Below, piece after piece: positions 1 to 9,224 of a stretch of 33,113 nt of DNA. The stretch is from assembly GCA_001818315.1 (NCBI GenBank), contig MHKF01000002.1, positions 21,623 to 54,735 on the forward strand, read 5' to 3'. The first letter of the stretch is position 1. Each line of letters begins with the position of its first letter. The DNA comes from Candidatus Kerfeldbacteria bacterium RIFCSPLOWO2_02_FULL_42_19 (GTDB lineage Bacteria; Patescibacteriota; Patescibacteriia; HO2-48-17). A model generated the notes under the pieces. That model was not told where the DNA came from and ran no database searches. It saw nothing but the letters and a program-made list of their open reading frames with translations. The translations under genes and the position numbers were made by a program.

Positions 1-53
1 ACCCGCCAGAGACAATCTCATCGATCATATACATCAATCATATATACCTATGA
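1..53 (+). CDS. 3' end of an upstream gene (partial)
   Basis: The frame starting at base 3 is open from the left edge and ends with TGA at 51-53, giving the C-terminal residues PPETISSIIYINHIYL. The stop overlaps the ATG of the next gene (ATGA at 50-53), the coupling also used by ftsW/murG and murG/murC here. DUF4340 genes often follow a Gld-type ABC transporter auxiliary gene, so this could be its end, but sixteen residues cannot establish that. The overlap is seen; the identity is not known. Confidence 0.45.
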   Translation, partial: PPETISSIIYINHIYL

Positions 54-958
54 ACCCCCGTTCGCAAAAAAAAGTTACTCTCATTCTTATTATTGCCCTC
101 ATAGCATTGATTGGTTTTTTAGTGTATAGATCACGCACCCCCAACACTCTTACAGCAACACTCGGGAATCCTTTTGTGCAGAACGTTGATTCACAAAGTA
201 TTACTCAAATGAACATAACACAACAAGAGAAAATTACGACTCTCAGTAAAGAGAGCAATATATGGCTTGTTGATCAACCCATCCGTTTTCCGGCTGACAC
301 AAGCGTTATCGAAGACCTCCTCGAAAAACTCAACACTATGCGAGTTCAATCCATTGCTTCGAAGACCAAAAATAATCTTGAGGCTTTTGAACTCGATCTC
401 GAGCATCGTACTATTGTAGATCTTTTTCAAAAGGATCAAAAGTCGCTCAGTATTTTTATCGGTAAAATAGGACCAGGACAAACAACGTATGTGACGAGTG
501 AACAAGTGGATCGCGTGTATCTTATGAATCAGGAGCTCACTTCGAATTTCCTCGAAGATTTCCGCGATATGATGATCCTTTCTTTTGATCCTCAAGAAAT
601 CACACGTCTGCAATGGACGCGTGACACTGGAACTCTTACGATCGAAAAAAAAGAATCAGTCTGGTCCGGTATTGAGTCAGATGTATTCGATATTGATCAA
701 GAAAATTTTGATTTAACACTCTCGGAAATAACTTACCTTCGCGCTCAGGATATACCAGATCAAAATCAATCTGTTACTTCTCCTATTCTTACGATCAGTT
801 TCTTTGTCGGCGACACTGAGCGAGTACTTAAAATTTTTCCTTTTGAAAAAGACGCACAAAATATTCTCGTACAAAATCACCTTGGGTATTTTTATTGGAT
901 TTCACTGGAACAATTTCAAATCTTGGATATTACCAAAGAAAAAATTGCGAAAAAATAG
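50..958 (+). CDS. DUF4340 domain-containing membrane-anchored protein
   Basis: This is a 302-residue protein with a short basic N-terminus, one hydrophobic segment at about residues 9-26 (signal anchor) and a soluble extracytoplasmic remainder. The body has the DUF4340 pattern: repeated beta/helix units with NIWLVDQPIRFPADTSVIEDLLEKL early and phrases about VYLMNQEL and LRAQDIP later. DUF4340 proteins usually accompany Gld-like ABC transport subunits; their biochemical role is not established. The ATG overlaps the stop of the preceding frame, which suggests translational coupling and supports this start. It ends against a palindromic repeat that separates it from the convergent transpeptidase gene. 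Confidence 0.8.
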   Translation: MNPRSQKKVTLILIIALIALIGFLVYRSRTPNTLTATLGNPFVQNVDSQSITQMNITQQEKITTLSKESNIWLVDQPIRFPADTSVIEDLLEKLNTMRVQSIASKTKNNLEAFELDLEHRTIVDLFQKDQKSLSIFIGKIGPGQTTYVTSEQVDRVYLMNQELTSNFLEDFRDMMILSFDPQEITRLQWTRDTGTLTIEKKESVWSGIESDVFDIDQENFDLTLSEITYLRAQDIPDQNQSVTSPILTISFFVGDTERVLKIFPFEKDAQNILVQNHLGYFYWISLEQFQILDITKEKIAKK

Positions 959-966
959 AGTAGTGG

Positions 967-1122
967 ACTGTCGCCGAATTTTATTCTTGTTGAATGCACA
1001 AAACAAAAGAGGAGGATAATTCTCGCTTTCGAAGCACTGACAGGGCACAGTGTGCTGAGAAAGGAGAGTCTTCCTCCTCTTTTGTCTTGTGCATTACACA
1101 CGAAACAGTATTCGGCAACAGT
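967..1122. repeat. Palindromic intergenic repeat, copy A
   Basis: The outer ends are inverted: ACTGTCGCCGAAT at 967-979 and ATTCGGCAACAGT at 1110-1122. An inner stem pairs 996-1016 with 1072-1092 at 20 of 21 positions, built around AAAAGAGGAGGA. The element lies between two convergent genes, and the inner arms end in T-rich sequence on the plus strand, so it could terminate transcription from both sides. A related element occurs at 18132-18300 and a solo end at 2716-2743. It could be a MITE-like or REP-like element. Confidence 0.75.
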
Positions 1123-1138
1123 CACAAAATAACTCCCA

Positions 1139-2581
1139 TTAATCGACGATTTCAACAGGCGTACCTATTTCCGCCCAATTGTAAACCCATTCTGAGTTTA
1201 CTTTGTTGACATTCACGCAGCCGTGACTCATTTTTTTACCGAAATTATTATGCCAATAAGCGTAGTGAATATAATAATGCGGCGCAAAATTCAAATTGTA
1301 CTGCACACGCGGCAAATTATAATTCAAGGGACTGCCTGGGCCATACGTCCAAATGTAATCATGCCAGAGTAATTTTCGGTACACAGTAAATTTTCCTCGC
1401 GGTGTTTCAAAGCCAGGGAGCCCAGAAGAGATAAGAAATGAATTCACGAGTTTTTTTCCTTCGTATGCATACAATTTTTGTTCACCAATGATAATCTTAA
1501 TGCGTTTTGGACCCCCTTCGTATATTTCTCGATTGGGAGCAACAATGATTTCACTCTTTCCATCTTTATTGAGATCCGCACCGGTGATATTCACACCGCC
1601 GGTAAAATCTTTCTCATAGGCAAAGAATGCACCAGCGATCTCTTTTCCATTCGCTTCGAATATCCGTACGTGCGGGCCTCCGTCGCTATTCGGCACGACG
1701 AGTATCTCATCATATCCATCACCGTCAATGTCAGCGCCTTCAACATTAATTCCTCCGTAAAAATCGTCGGCATACACGCGCCATTCGCCGAGCACTGTTT
1801 TTTCTGTATTCGTTTTATAAACTTTCACGCGTGATTGACTCCCGCTATCGACTCCCATAATTAACTCATCCTCTCCTCCTCCGTCGACATTAGCCTTTGC
1901 AATACTTACACCGCCGTTCATTTTCTCAGCAAAGGGAAAATATTCCAATGGCAAAACTTTTCCAAAGCGATCAAAAATACGTACATGCGGCCGTGCCTCT
2001 TTTCCTGTCGCTACAACAATTTCATCCCCACACTGATCGTCGATATTTGCTGTAGTAACTTCAACACCGCCGTGATAATCTTCCGCGAATGCGTAAAAAC
2101 CAGCCGTAAATCGAGGCATGCCTTGACCATCAAAGACGCGAATAAAGGGACCTCCTCCGTACCGCGGTCCGGTTACAATCTCGTCTTTTCCGTCACAATC
2201 AAGATCACCGCTTGCAATGTGAATGCCCTTTTGCATGTTCGTTTCATACGCAAAAAACCCCGTAATAAACGACCCATTCTGACGAAAGAGTCGCAGGTGT
2301 GAGCCTCCTCCTGGTCCTGCGCCGGTGATAATTTCATCGACTCCATCGCCTCCGAGGTCTCCGATAGCTACATCCGCGCCGCCAGCGAAGTTTCCGCTAT
2401 AGGCCTGAAATGAAAGATTTTTTTCGAAATCGCCTGAACGAAATATCCGTACTTCCGGTGTGTATGTTTCTCGTGCTTCGGCGTGCTGCACTCCGAAGAC
2501 TGTAACGCCGAGAAAAACACTTACAAAAATAAAGGCTTTATACGCCTTGTTTTTTGATAAAAAATATATCATAGCCCCCAT
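1139..2581 (-). CDS. Secreted L,D-transpeptidase (YkuD) with N-terminal FG-GAP/VCBS repeats
   Basis: The 480-residue product starts with a signal peptide (hydrophobic core about residues 16-31, likely cleavage after AEA). It continues with about six FG-GAP/VCBS-type repeats, each with a D-x-D-x-D-G-like calcium loop followed by E(I/L)(I/V/L) and a GGGP/GGPH turn. The C-terminal 110 residues form a YkuD L,D-transpeptidase domain with HYAYWHNNFG followed by SHGCVN; the nucleophile is Cys455. YkuD enzymes make 3-3 peptidoglycan cross-links or attach proteins to the wall, while FG-GAP repeats are beta-propeller folds. A second in-frame ATG at 2572 follows a GGGGG run and may be the true start. 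A consensus promoter lies about 40 bp upstream. Confidence 0.88.
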   Translation of the reverse strand: MGAMIYFLSKNKAYKAFIFVSVFLGVTVFGVQHAEARETYTPEVRIFRSGDFEKNLSFQAYSGNFAGGADVAIGDLGGDGVDEIITGAGPGGGSHLRLFRQNGSFITGFFAYETNMQKGIHIASGDLDCDGKDEIVTGPRYGGGPFIRVFDGQGMPRFTAGFYAFAEDYHGGVEVTTANIDDQCGDEIVVATGKEARPHVRIFDRFGKVLPLEYFPFAEKMNGGVSIAKANVDGGGEDELIMGVDSGSQSRVKVYKTNTEKTVLGEWRVYADDFYGGINVEGADIDGDGYDEILVVPNSDGGPHVRIFEANGKEIAGAFFAYEKDFTGGVNITGADLNKDGKSEIIVAPNREIYEGGPKRIKIIIGEQKLYAYEGKKLVNSFLISSGLPGFETPRGKFTVYRKLLWHDYIWTYGPGSPLNYNLPRVQYNLNFAPHYYIHYAYWHNNFGKKMSHGCVNVNKVNSEWVYNWAEIGTPVEIVD

Positions 2582-2627
2582 TTTTATTTTTGTTTGATTT
2601 TTTGTTTTTTGTTTGATGATTAGTTAT

Positions 2628-2656
2628 ATCATAGCATATTCTTCATCCATTGTCAA
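2628..2656 (-). promoter_or_regulatory. Sigma-70-type promoter of the L,D-transpeptidase gene
   Basis: On the minus strand, TTGACA (2651-2656) and TATGAT (2628-2633) are separated by exactly 17 bp. Transcription would start near 2621, leaving a leader of about 40 nt before the ATG at 2581. Confidence 0.75.
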
Positions 2657-2715
2657 AAAAAATTGACACGATCTCTGTTTGAATCTTGACAAAATCGTAT
2701 ATTCAACCGTAAGTG

Positions 2716-2743
2716 CCTGTCGCCGAATACACTTTTCGTCAGG
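2716..2743. repeat. Solo end of the palindromic intergenic repeat
   Basis: CTGTCGCCGAATACACTTT at 2717-2735 matches the left end of copy B (18133 onward) and part of copy A. No right end or inner stem follows. CCTG and CAGG flank it. It sits between the secA stop and the transpeptidase promoter. Confidence 0.55.
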
Positions 2744-2754
2744 AAATTCTCAAA

Positions 2755-5541
2755 TTAAGCGCCGTGACAGCGCTTCAATTTTTTACCTGAACCGCAAGGA
2801 CATAGATCGTTCCGTCCAACTTTTTGCCCGGAAGCGTCTTTTATTTTTTTGAGTACAACATTCTGTGTATTTCTTGTTTCCTGCGGTTGCAACAAGCCGC
2901 CAAATTGACGTGTCTCCTCACTGAAGACTTTTGATGGAGCAATTTCTTGTTGCCTTTTTTGCATGAGCGTGGACGTCATAACCGACTGCGCTCCCACTTT
3001 AAATATAGTGTGTGCAACCTGGCGTGCAATAGTATTCATAAGTTCCGTGAAATGATCATACGCCTCTTTTTGATATTCAACGAGCGGATCTTTCTGCCCA
3101 TATCCGCGCAGACCAATACCTTCTCGCAAACGTGTCATCTGATCAAGATGATCGATCCAAAGCATATCGATCGCACGAAGCCAAACACTTTTTTCAATCC
3201 TTCGCATCAGTTGCGGCTCGCCCACGCTTGATTCTAATTTTTCATAACGTTGACTCGCCCATTGAATCAATACTTGAATGACTTGATCGCGAAGGATATG
3301 TACTTCGTTCGTTGCGCTCTGCGGTTGCAAGCCTCGTATATATTTTTTTTCTTCTTCGCTTAATAGAAAAATAGTGCTCATTACTTCTTCTATCTCCTGC
3401 ATGTCCCAAGAGGTGCTTGTGTTTCTCTCTTGCGCCTTTGACATTCCGTTATTTTTTGTTCTTTCTTGTGTCTTATCAATTGCAGTATGAAATGACACAA
3501 CCTGTTCTATTTCATTTTCAATCATTTCGAAAGTGCGTTCCCGTAATTTTTTCGGTTCGTGTTCATAATCATAGAGTATTTCGTTCCGTTTTTTGTAAAT
3601 CACTTCTCGATGTTTGTTCATAACATCATCGTATTCGACGAGGTGTTTGCGTATATCGAAATTTCTTCCTTCAACCTTCTTCTGCGCCGCTTCAATGGAA
3701 CGAGTGATCAATGAATTCTCCAAAGGCATGTCCTCGGGCTGACCCAACCGTGTCATAAGGCTTTTCAAACGTTCTGATGCAAAAATGCGCATGAGGTCAT
3801 CTTCGAGAGAAATATAAAATTGTGATTTTCCTGCATCGCCTTGCCGACCGGATCGTCCTCGTAACTGATTATCGATTCGCCGAGATTCGTGTCGTTCCGT
3901 ACCGAGCACTGTGAGTCCGCCCAGTTGTTTTATTTTTTCCGCTTCACTTGCATTCGGAGGATTGCCGCTCAGGACGATATCTACCCCTCGTCCTGCCATG
4001 TTCGTTGCAACCGTTACAGCATGGAGTTTCCCAGCTTGTGCAATAATCTCAGCTTCATGTTCATGATTTTTAGCATTGAGTAAATTGTGCGGTATACCTT
4101 CTTTTTTGAGCATCGCACTCAAACGCTCATTTTTTTCAATAGAAATTGTACCGACAAGTACAGGTTGCCCGTTTTCATACAGCTTTTTAATTTCCTGCAC
4201 AACCGCTTTTGATTTGCCACGTTCCGTTCTATAAATCCTATCAGCAGCATCTATTCGAATCATCGGCCTGTTCGTTGGCACGACTACGACATCAAGTCCA
4301 TAAATCTTTGCAAATTCTTCCGCTTCGGTTGCTGCCGTACCTGTCATGCCAGCGAGCTTCTTATAAAGGCGGAACAAATTTTGTAATGTGATTGTTGCGA
4401 GTGTGAGAGATTCCTGCTTAATCGTCAGACCTTCTTTTGCCTCGATTGCCTGATGGAGACCTTCAGAAAATCTTCGACCAAACATAAGTCTCCCTGTAAA
4501 TTCATCTACTATCACGACCTCACCCTCGCGCACTACATAATCTCGATCTTTTTTAAACAGTGCATTTGCTTTTAAAGCTTGCTCGATATGATGAATATCT
4601 TCCACGCTTCCTTCCTGATACATATTCTTCTTCCCCAGCATACGCTCGACGCGGTCAATCCCGCTTTGCGTGAGTGCCACAGCACGCATTTTTTCATCCA
4701 TATTGTAATCCTCATTTTCCTTGAGTTGTGAAACAATATGTGCGAAGGTATGATAGCGTTCTGTTGCTTCTTGTGCTGGCGCGGAAATAATCAACGGTGT
4801 GCGTGCTTCGTCAATGAGGATACTATCGACTTCATCAATAATTGCGAAATGTAAACTGCGCTGAACTTTTTGTGAACTTTCCTGAACCATGTTATCGCGA
4901 AGATAGTCAAAACCAAATTCATTATTTGTCCCGTACGTGATGTCGGCATTATATGCTTCTCGCCTCCCTACAGATCGTAGATTCTGCATGTCGACTTTAA
5001 ACGAAAGTTTTGTAATTGCTTCTTTAGTTTCTTCTTGTTCGATCTTTGGGTCAAAAATAAAAGCGGCCTCGTGTTGAATACAACCCACAGTCATACCGAG
5101 TGCATAAAAAATTCTTCCCATCCAATCTGCGTCACGCCGTGCGAGATAATCATTGACTGTCACAAGGTGCGCTCCTTGACTGGACAGCGCATTAAGATAG
5201 AGCGAAAGTGTTGCTGCGAGCGTTTTTCCTTCGCCTGTTTTCATCTCTGCGATTTTTCCTTCGTGAAGCGCCATGCCAGCCATCAGCTGAACGTCGTAAT
5301 GTCGCTGCCCCAGTGTTCGTTGTGCTGCTTCGCGCACGGTCGCGAACGCGATATCAAGTACGGCATCAAGCGTTTCTCCTTTGTCCAGCCGTTCTCGTAG
5401 GATTTTTGTTTGTTGTTTGAGCGCATCATCACTAAGCATCTTGATGTTGTGTTCGATTGCATTGATGCGCCCTACCCGTTTTTGATAGTGTTTAAGAATT
5501 TTAACATTAGGATCACCGAATATTTTTTCTAATATTTTCAT
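2755..5541 (-). CDS. secA: Preprotein translocase ATPase SecA
   Basis: At 928 residues it is normal for SecA, the motor that drives preproteins through SecYEG. Visible landmarks are the Walker A stretch MKTGEGKT at about residues 100-107, DEVDSILIDEARTPLIIS in the DEAD/preprotein cross-linking region, AGRGVDIVL and QLRGRSGRQGD in the second nucleotide-binding fold, the scaffold/wing region, and a C-terminal zinc motif CPCGSGKKLKRCHG (SEC-C). The start has AGGGA upstream, which overlaps the hpf stop codon. It is the last gene of the ftsW-murG-murC-murB-hpf-secA run, 7 bp after hpf. No strong terminator is visible downstream; a solo repeat end lies there. Confidence 0.97.
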   Translation of the reverse strand: MKILEKIFGDPNVKILKHYQKRVGRINAIEHNIKMLSDDALKQQTKILRERLDKGETLDAVLDIAFATVREAAQRTLGQRHYDVQLMAGMALHEGKIAEMKTGEGKTLAATLSLYLNALSSQGAHLVTVNDYLARRDADWMGRIFYALGMTVGCIQHEAAFIFDPKIEQEETKEAITKLSFKVDMQNLRSVGRREAYNADITYGTNNEFGFDYLRDNMVQESSQKVQRSLHFAIIDEVDSILIDEARTPLIISAPAQEATERYHTFAHIVSQLKENEDYNMDEKMRAVALTQSGIDRVERMLGKKNMYQEGSVEDIHHIEQALKANALFKKDRDYVVREGEVVIVDEFTGRLMFGRRFSEGLHQAIEAKEGLTIKQESLTLATITLQNLFRLYKKLAGMTGTAATEAEEFAKIYGLDVVVVPTNRPMIRIDAADRIYRTERGKSKAVVQEIKKLYENGQPVLVGTISIEKNERLSAMLKKEGIPHNLLNAKNHEHEAEIIAQAGKLHAVTVATNMAGRGVDIVLSGNPPNASEAEKIKQLGGLTVLGTERHESRRIDNQLRGRSGRQGDAGKSQFYISLEDDLMRIFASERLKSLMTRLGQPEDMPLENSLITRSIEAAQKKVEGRNFDIRKHLVEYDDVMNKHREVIYKKRNEILYDYEHEPKKLRERTFEMIENEIEQVVSFHTAIDKTQERTKNNGMSKAQERNTSTSWDMQEIEEVMSTIFLLSEEEKKYIRGLQPQSATNEVHILRDQVIQVLIQWASQRYEKLESSVGEPQLMRRIEKSVWLRAIDMLWIDHLDQMTRLREGIGLRGYGQKDPLVEYQKEAYDHFTELMNTIARQVAHTIFKVGAQSVMTSTLMQKRQQEIAPSKVFSEETRQFGGLLQPQETRNTQNVVLKKIKDASGQKVGRNDLCPCGSGKKLKRCHGA

Positions 5542-5548
5542 AGTATCC

Positions 5549-5884
5549 CTAAGACAGACGTTCTCTTTTCTGACGTTGTTTTTCCTTGAGCTTTCTCAAT
5601 TGCAATTTCAGTTCATCTGTTACACGATCAATCCCTTCTTCGACCGTTGTGACCTCCTCTTCTGCGAGGATGATCGGTTTTCTGGGTATGACGAGTTCTG
5701 CCTTGACCAGAATAATTTTTCCTTTCTTATGATGTGTATTGCTGATGATATCAATTTTCGCAAAAAGAATATGCTGGTATATTTTTTCTACTACAGCAAG
5801 CTTCTTCGTAATGTAAGCGATGTGTCTTGCGTTGAGCTCAATGTTTTGTCCATGTATTTGTGGGGTCATACCTTTGATATTCAT
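5549..5884 (-). CDS. hpf: Ribosome hibernation-promoting factor, short form (HPF/RaiA family)
   Basis: The start chosen is MNIKGMTPQIHGQNIELN, because family members begin with a beta strand leading into a G-x-N-I-E-L-like motif, and because this ATG lies 5 bp after the murB stop. A longer reading from 5920 would overlap murB. The 111-residue product has the beta-alpha-beta-beta-beta-alpha pattern, ending in a basic helix (LKLQLRKLKEKQRQKR). It lacks the C-terminal dimerisation domain of long HPF. Such proteins bind the 30S decoding region in stationary phase. The hpf-secA order is common in bacteria and supports the assignment. Confidence 0.85.
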   Translation of the reverse strand: MNIKGMTPQIHGQNIELNARHIAYITKKLAVVEKIYQHILFAKIDIISNTHHKKGKIILVKAELVIPRKPIILAEEEVTTVEEGIDRVTDELKLQLRKLKEKQRQKRERLS

Positions 5885-5888
5885 TTTT

Positions 5889-6764
5889 TTAATCAAAACC
5901 AATATATTGAATTTCTTCATGAAGCTGAATACGATAGAGCGTGCGAATTTTTTGCTTTATGACGCTTATGAGCATAATAATGTCTTCTGCGGTAGCGTTG
6001 TTTTCATTTATCACAAAATTGCCGTGAATTTCAGAAATTTTCGCTCCACCTATTCGCATTCCTTTTAGACCTGCATTTTCAATCAGCTTTCCAGCTGCAC
6101 TGGCTGCTGGATTCATAAATATACATCCAGAGCTTGGAAATTTCAATTCTTGGGTCTTATGCTTTCTAGAAAAATTTTCTTTTACCTTTTCGAGGATAGT
6201 ATCTTTTGAGCCACGTTCGAGTTTTAACACCGCACTCAAGACTATTTCTTTCTGTTGTTTCATACGACTATTGCGATAGGAAAACTCACATTGTGCGACA
6301 GTGAGTGTTTTCTGTTCACCTTTTGCATTCAGAATATCGACTGTTTCAATGACGTTCTTCATTTCTGACTCCCGAGAGCCGGCGTTTCCACGCACTGCGC
6401 CGCCAAGAGTCGAAGGAATTCCGGCGGCGAATTCAAGTCCAGCGAGTCCTCGTTGTGCCGACTGCATCACGAGTGTCGTAAGGTCTGTCCCTGCTTCTGC
6501 CGTAACATGCGTATCACGAAAAACATAGTGACTATTTTTTGCGCGAATCATAAGTCCATCAAATCCCTTATCGGATATGAGCACATTCGCGCCCTTGCCT
6601 AACACACAGTATGGAACATTGTTTCGTAGTGCTTCACGAACAGCGTGTATGAATTCTTTGGTCGTCGCTACCGTTACAAACCAACGCGCTGGTCCGCCGA
6701 CTTTCATTGTTGTGAAAGGCGCGAGTATGACGTGTTCTTGAAAATTTGGAATATTGAACTTCAT
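5889..6764 (-). CDS. murB: UDP-N-acetylenolpyruvoylglucosamine reductase MurB
   Basis: This 291-residue flavoprotein reduces UDP-GlcNAc-enolpyruvate to UDP-MurNAc. The FAD domain shows TTMKVGGPARWF, the VLGKGANVLISD loop and GLEFAAGIPSTLGGAVRGNAG. The C-terminal substrate domain shows FPSSGCIFMNP and AGLKGMRIGGAKISEIHGNFVIN. In the first C-terminal motif the residue usually serving as catalytic Ser is Cys. Length and the missing insertion fit the short type II (Staphylococcus-like) MurB. The ATG lies one base after the murC TGA stop, so the two are translationally coupled. Confidence 0.95.
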   Translation of the reverse strand: MKFNIPNFQEHVILAPFTTMKVGGPARWFVTVATTKEFIHAVREALRNNVPYCVLGKGANVLISDKGFDGLMIRAKNSHYVFRDTHVTAEAGTDLTTLVMQSAQRGLAGLEFAAGIPSTLGGAVRGNAGSRESEMKNVIETVDILNAKGEQKTLTVAQCEFSYRNSRMKQQKEIVLSAVLKLERGSKDTILEKVKENFSRKHKTQELKFPSSGCIFMNPAASAAGKLIENAGLKGMRIGGAKISEIHGNFVINENNATAEDIIMLISVIKQKIRTLYRIQLHEEIQYIGFD

Positions 6765-6765
6765 C

Positions 6766-8163
6766 TCAATGTATTACTAAGGACTCTGCTAACGTATAGA
6801 TATCACCTGCTCCCATCATAAGAACGATATCGTCTTTTTGTACATAGTGTTCCATGAGCTTTTGAGTTTCTTGCAAATTCTTTGCGTACCAAAATTTCTT
6901 TTCCGGTTTTTGGTCTTTTTCTTGCTCTGCTTCCAGAGCTCGCGCAATATCCTTGGAAGAAATATGTATATTCCCTTCCCGACCTGCTACGTAATAAATC
7001 TCCGGCAGAATCACGAGGTCGGCGGCTTTCAGTGATCGCACAAACTTATTGAACAATACTTGTGTTCGATGCTTTTGGTGCGGTTGGAATACGACGACGA
7101 TCCGATTGTTGGGATAAAATTCGCGAGTTGCTTGAATAGTTGCTGTTACAGCAGTGGGGTGATGCGCGTAATCCGATATGATGCGAGCATCCTTCCATGT
7201 ACCGAGTATTTCGAATCTTCGCCATGTACCAGAAAAATCTTTGAACACTGACTGCATTGTATCTTTCTTGATGCCGAATAGTATTCCCCATGTTATTGCC
7301 GCAAGCGCATTCGAAATATTAAATGCGCCTGGCACTCGGAGCACGAAATCTTCTACATAATTTTCCCCTACCCATAATTCAAAACTTTGTTCTCCAGAAA
7401 GGGTCACAATACTTCGTGCCATGACATCAGCTGGATGATGGATACCGTACGTTCGTATTTGCGCTTTCGGGAGGATAAGTTTTTCTCGACTTACAGAATC
7501 ATCGGTATTATAAACAAGCCAGCCGTGTTTTGGAAGTTTATCGATATAGCGTTGAAATGCGTTAATAATATTTGGAAGATTGTGATAATAATCCAGATGA
7601 TCTTCTTCTATATTTGTCAGTACGATGACTTGGGGATCAAAAGACAAAAAATTACTCTGATGTTCACACGCTTCCGCAATCAAAAATTGTTTATTATTTC
7701 CGAGACGCGCATTGCTTTTCCATTCTTTGACGAGCGTTCCCACAACAACTGTCGGATCAAACCCAGCCCTCTGCGCAAGCAAACCAATGAGTGCTGTTGT
7801 TGTTGATTTTCCATTCGTACCAGCGATATTTGTCCCGACTTGATACGTTCTCATGAGTTCTGAGAGGGCCTGGGTATACGAAAGCTCTGGTATTGCCAAT
7901 GCACGTGCCTGTTGGCGCTCTTCGTGTTCTTCCGGTACCGCTGAACTATAAATTACAAGATCAACATTTTGTGTGATGTGTTGTGATGCTTCCGGTACAT
8001 GGAGTGTCATACCAAGCGATCGCAATTTCGAAAGTATTTGGGAATCCGCACAATCTGATCCCGCAACACGTTTCCCTTGCGCATGCAAAATTTGTGCGAG
8101 CGCTGACATACCTATGCCGCCTATCCCTATACAATATATATTGTGCGCTTCTGCGAATGTCAT
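6766..8163 (-). CDS. murC: UDP-N-acetylmuramate--L-alanine ligase MurC
   Basis: The start is placed at MTFAEAHNIYCIGIGGIGMS because this ATG overlaps the murG stop (ATGA) and the glycine-rich nucleotide motif follows directly. A longer open frame reaching 8424 lies inside murG and is not credible. The 465-residue product is normal for MurC, which adds L-Ala to UDP-MurNAc using ATP. It has the UDP-binding N-terminal domain, a central ATP domain with AGTNGKSTTT (MurC usually reads GTHGKTTT), EACEHQSNFL, LTNIEEDHLDYY, and the C-terminal domain with DYAHHPTAV and VVFQPHQKHRT. HHPTAV and FQPH are typical of MurC and exclude MurD, MurE and MurF. Confidence 0.95.
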   Translation of the reverse strand: MTFAEAHNIYCIGIGGIGMSALAQILHAQGKRVAGSDCADSQILSKLRSLGMTLHVPEASQHITQNVDLVIYSSAVPEEHEERQQARALAIPELSYTQALSELMRTYQVGTNIAGTNGKSTTTALIGLLAQRAGFDPTVVVGTLVKEWKSNARLGNNKQFLIAEACEHQSNFLSFDPQVIVLTNIEEDHLDYYHNLPNIINAFQRYIDKLPKHGWLVYNTDDSVSREKLILPKAQIRTYGIHHPADVMARSIVTLSGEQSFELWVGENYVEDFVLRVPGAFNISNALAAITWGILFGIKKDTMQSVFKDFSGTWRRFEILGTWKDARIISDYAHHPTAVTATIQATREFYPNNRIVVVFQPHQKHRTQVLFNKFVRSLKAADLVILPEIYYVAGREGNIHISSKDIARALEAEQEKDQKPEKKFWYAKNLQETQKLMEHYVQKDDIVLMMGAGDIYTLAESLVIH

Positions 8164-9224
8164 AAAAACATTTTTTCTAAGATTACTGCGATTCGATCTC
8201 CTGCTGTCTGAGGTTGTAGAAGCTCGAAAAGTTTTGTGCCCATCCGCTGTGTCTCCGTTGTATTCGTGAGCATCTTTTGAACTGTCGTCACTAATTGTAT
8301 TGTTGTCATCTTTTCTTGAGACAAGTGGAGTGCGGCCATATTGTTTGCGAGTATTGCTGCGTTGATTTCTTGGTGAGAATATGGAAGTGGCACCAGAATC
8401 GGCGCTTTTTTGACTGTTGCACATTCTGTAATAGCGCCCAGGCCCGCGCGGGAAATAATCACATCGGCAATCTGCAAAGCATCAGCCATAACGCTTAAGT
8501 TCAAAAAATTCTTCGCACGATAATACTCATGTTGAATATGCACGGCCTTCCCTTTGCCAGTCACATGGATTATCTGCGTGAAGGTAAGGAGTTCATGTGC
8601 TGCTTTTTCTATACACTGATTTAATCCAAGCGCACCGGTACCACCGCCGAGAATCAGTGTGACAGGAAATTCTTTTTTCAAGTGGAAATATTCGTAGCCG
8701 CGAGTTTTATCACCTTCCAGTATCGTCGTGCGCACCGGATTCCCTGTCCACGATGTCTTGTGTGACGGAAAATATTTCAGCGATTCCTGAAAACTTACTG
8801 TGATGTGCTTTGCAAACGGCTTGGATAGTCGATTCGAAAGTCCAGGCATTACATCTTGCTGATGAATATATACTGGAATGTGTCTCAGCCACGCTGCTGC
8901 GATAACAGGCGGAGCAACATAACTACCGCAGGAAAGTACGCCGTTTGGTCGAAAACGACTTAACACACTTTGTGCTTGCACAAAACCCTTACCGATACGG
9001 CCGAAATCAATGATGTTATGAATGCTCCAATAGCGCCGAAATTTTCCTGCCGATATGGTAATAAACGGGATACGTGTTTCGGCAAGGAACTTTCGAGTTG
9101 TTTCCGAACGATCAGCAAGAAAAATATATTCCACTTGTGGATGGCGTTTTTGAAAATGCTCAGCGATCGCAAGCAGTGTCGTAGTAGGACCGCCTGTTCC
9201 GCCTCCGATGAGGAGTAATTTCAT
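8160..9224 (-). CDS. murG: MurG-type UDP-GlcNAc:lipid I glycosyltransferase
   Basis: The 354-residue product is a GT-B fold glycosyltransferase that converts lipid I to lipid II at the inner face of the membrane. The N-terminus has LLIGGGTGGPTTTLLAIAE where canonical MurG reads GGTGGH followed by a Pro, so the loop histidine is absent. Other MurG marks are present: PVYIHQQDVMPGLSNRL, TGNPVR, LILGGGTGALGLN and VIISRAGLGAITECATVKKAPILVPLP followed by HQEINA. Both ends overlap neighbours by ATGA (with ftsW and murC). The context and C-terminal motif make MurG the best call despite the altered loop. Confidence 0.92.
   Translation of the reverse strand: MKLLLIGGGTGGPTTTLLAIAEHFQKRHPQVEYIFLADRSETTRKFLAETRIPFITISAGKFRRYWSIHNIIDFGRIGKGFVQAQSVLSRFRPNGVLSCGSYVAPPVIAAAWLRHIPVYIHQQDVMPGLSNRLSKPFAKHITVSFQESLKYFPSHKTSWTGNPVRTTILEGDKTRGYEYFHLKKEFPVTLILGGGTGALGLNQCIEKAAHELLTFTQIIHVTGKGKAVHIQHEYYRAKNFLNLSVMADALQIADVIISRAGLGAITECATVKKAPILVPLPYSHQEINAAILANNMAALHLSQEKMTTIQLVTTVQKMLTNTTETQRMGTKLFELLQPQTAGDRIAVILEKMFL

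Noticed and set aside
8164..8424. N-terminal extension of murC to 8424
   Set aside because: It lies wholly inside murG. The ATG at 8163 overlaps the murG stop and is followed at once by the conserved nucleotide-binding motif.
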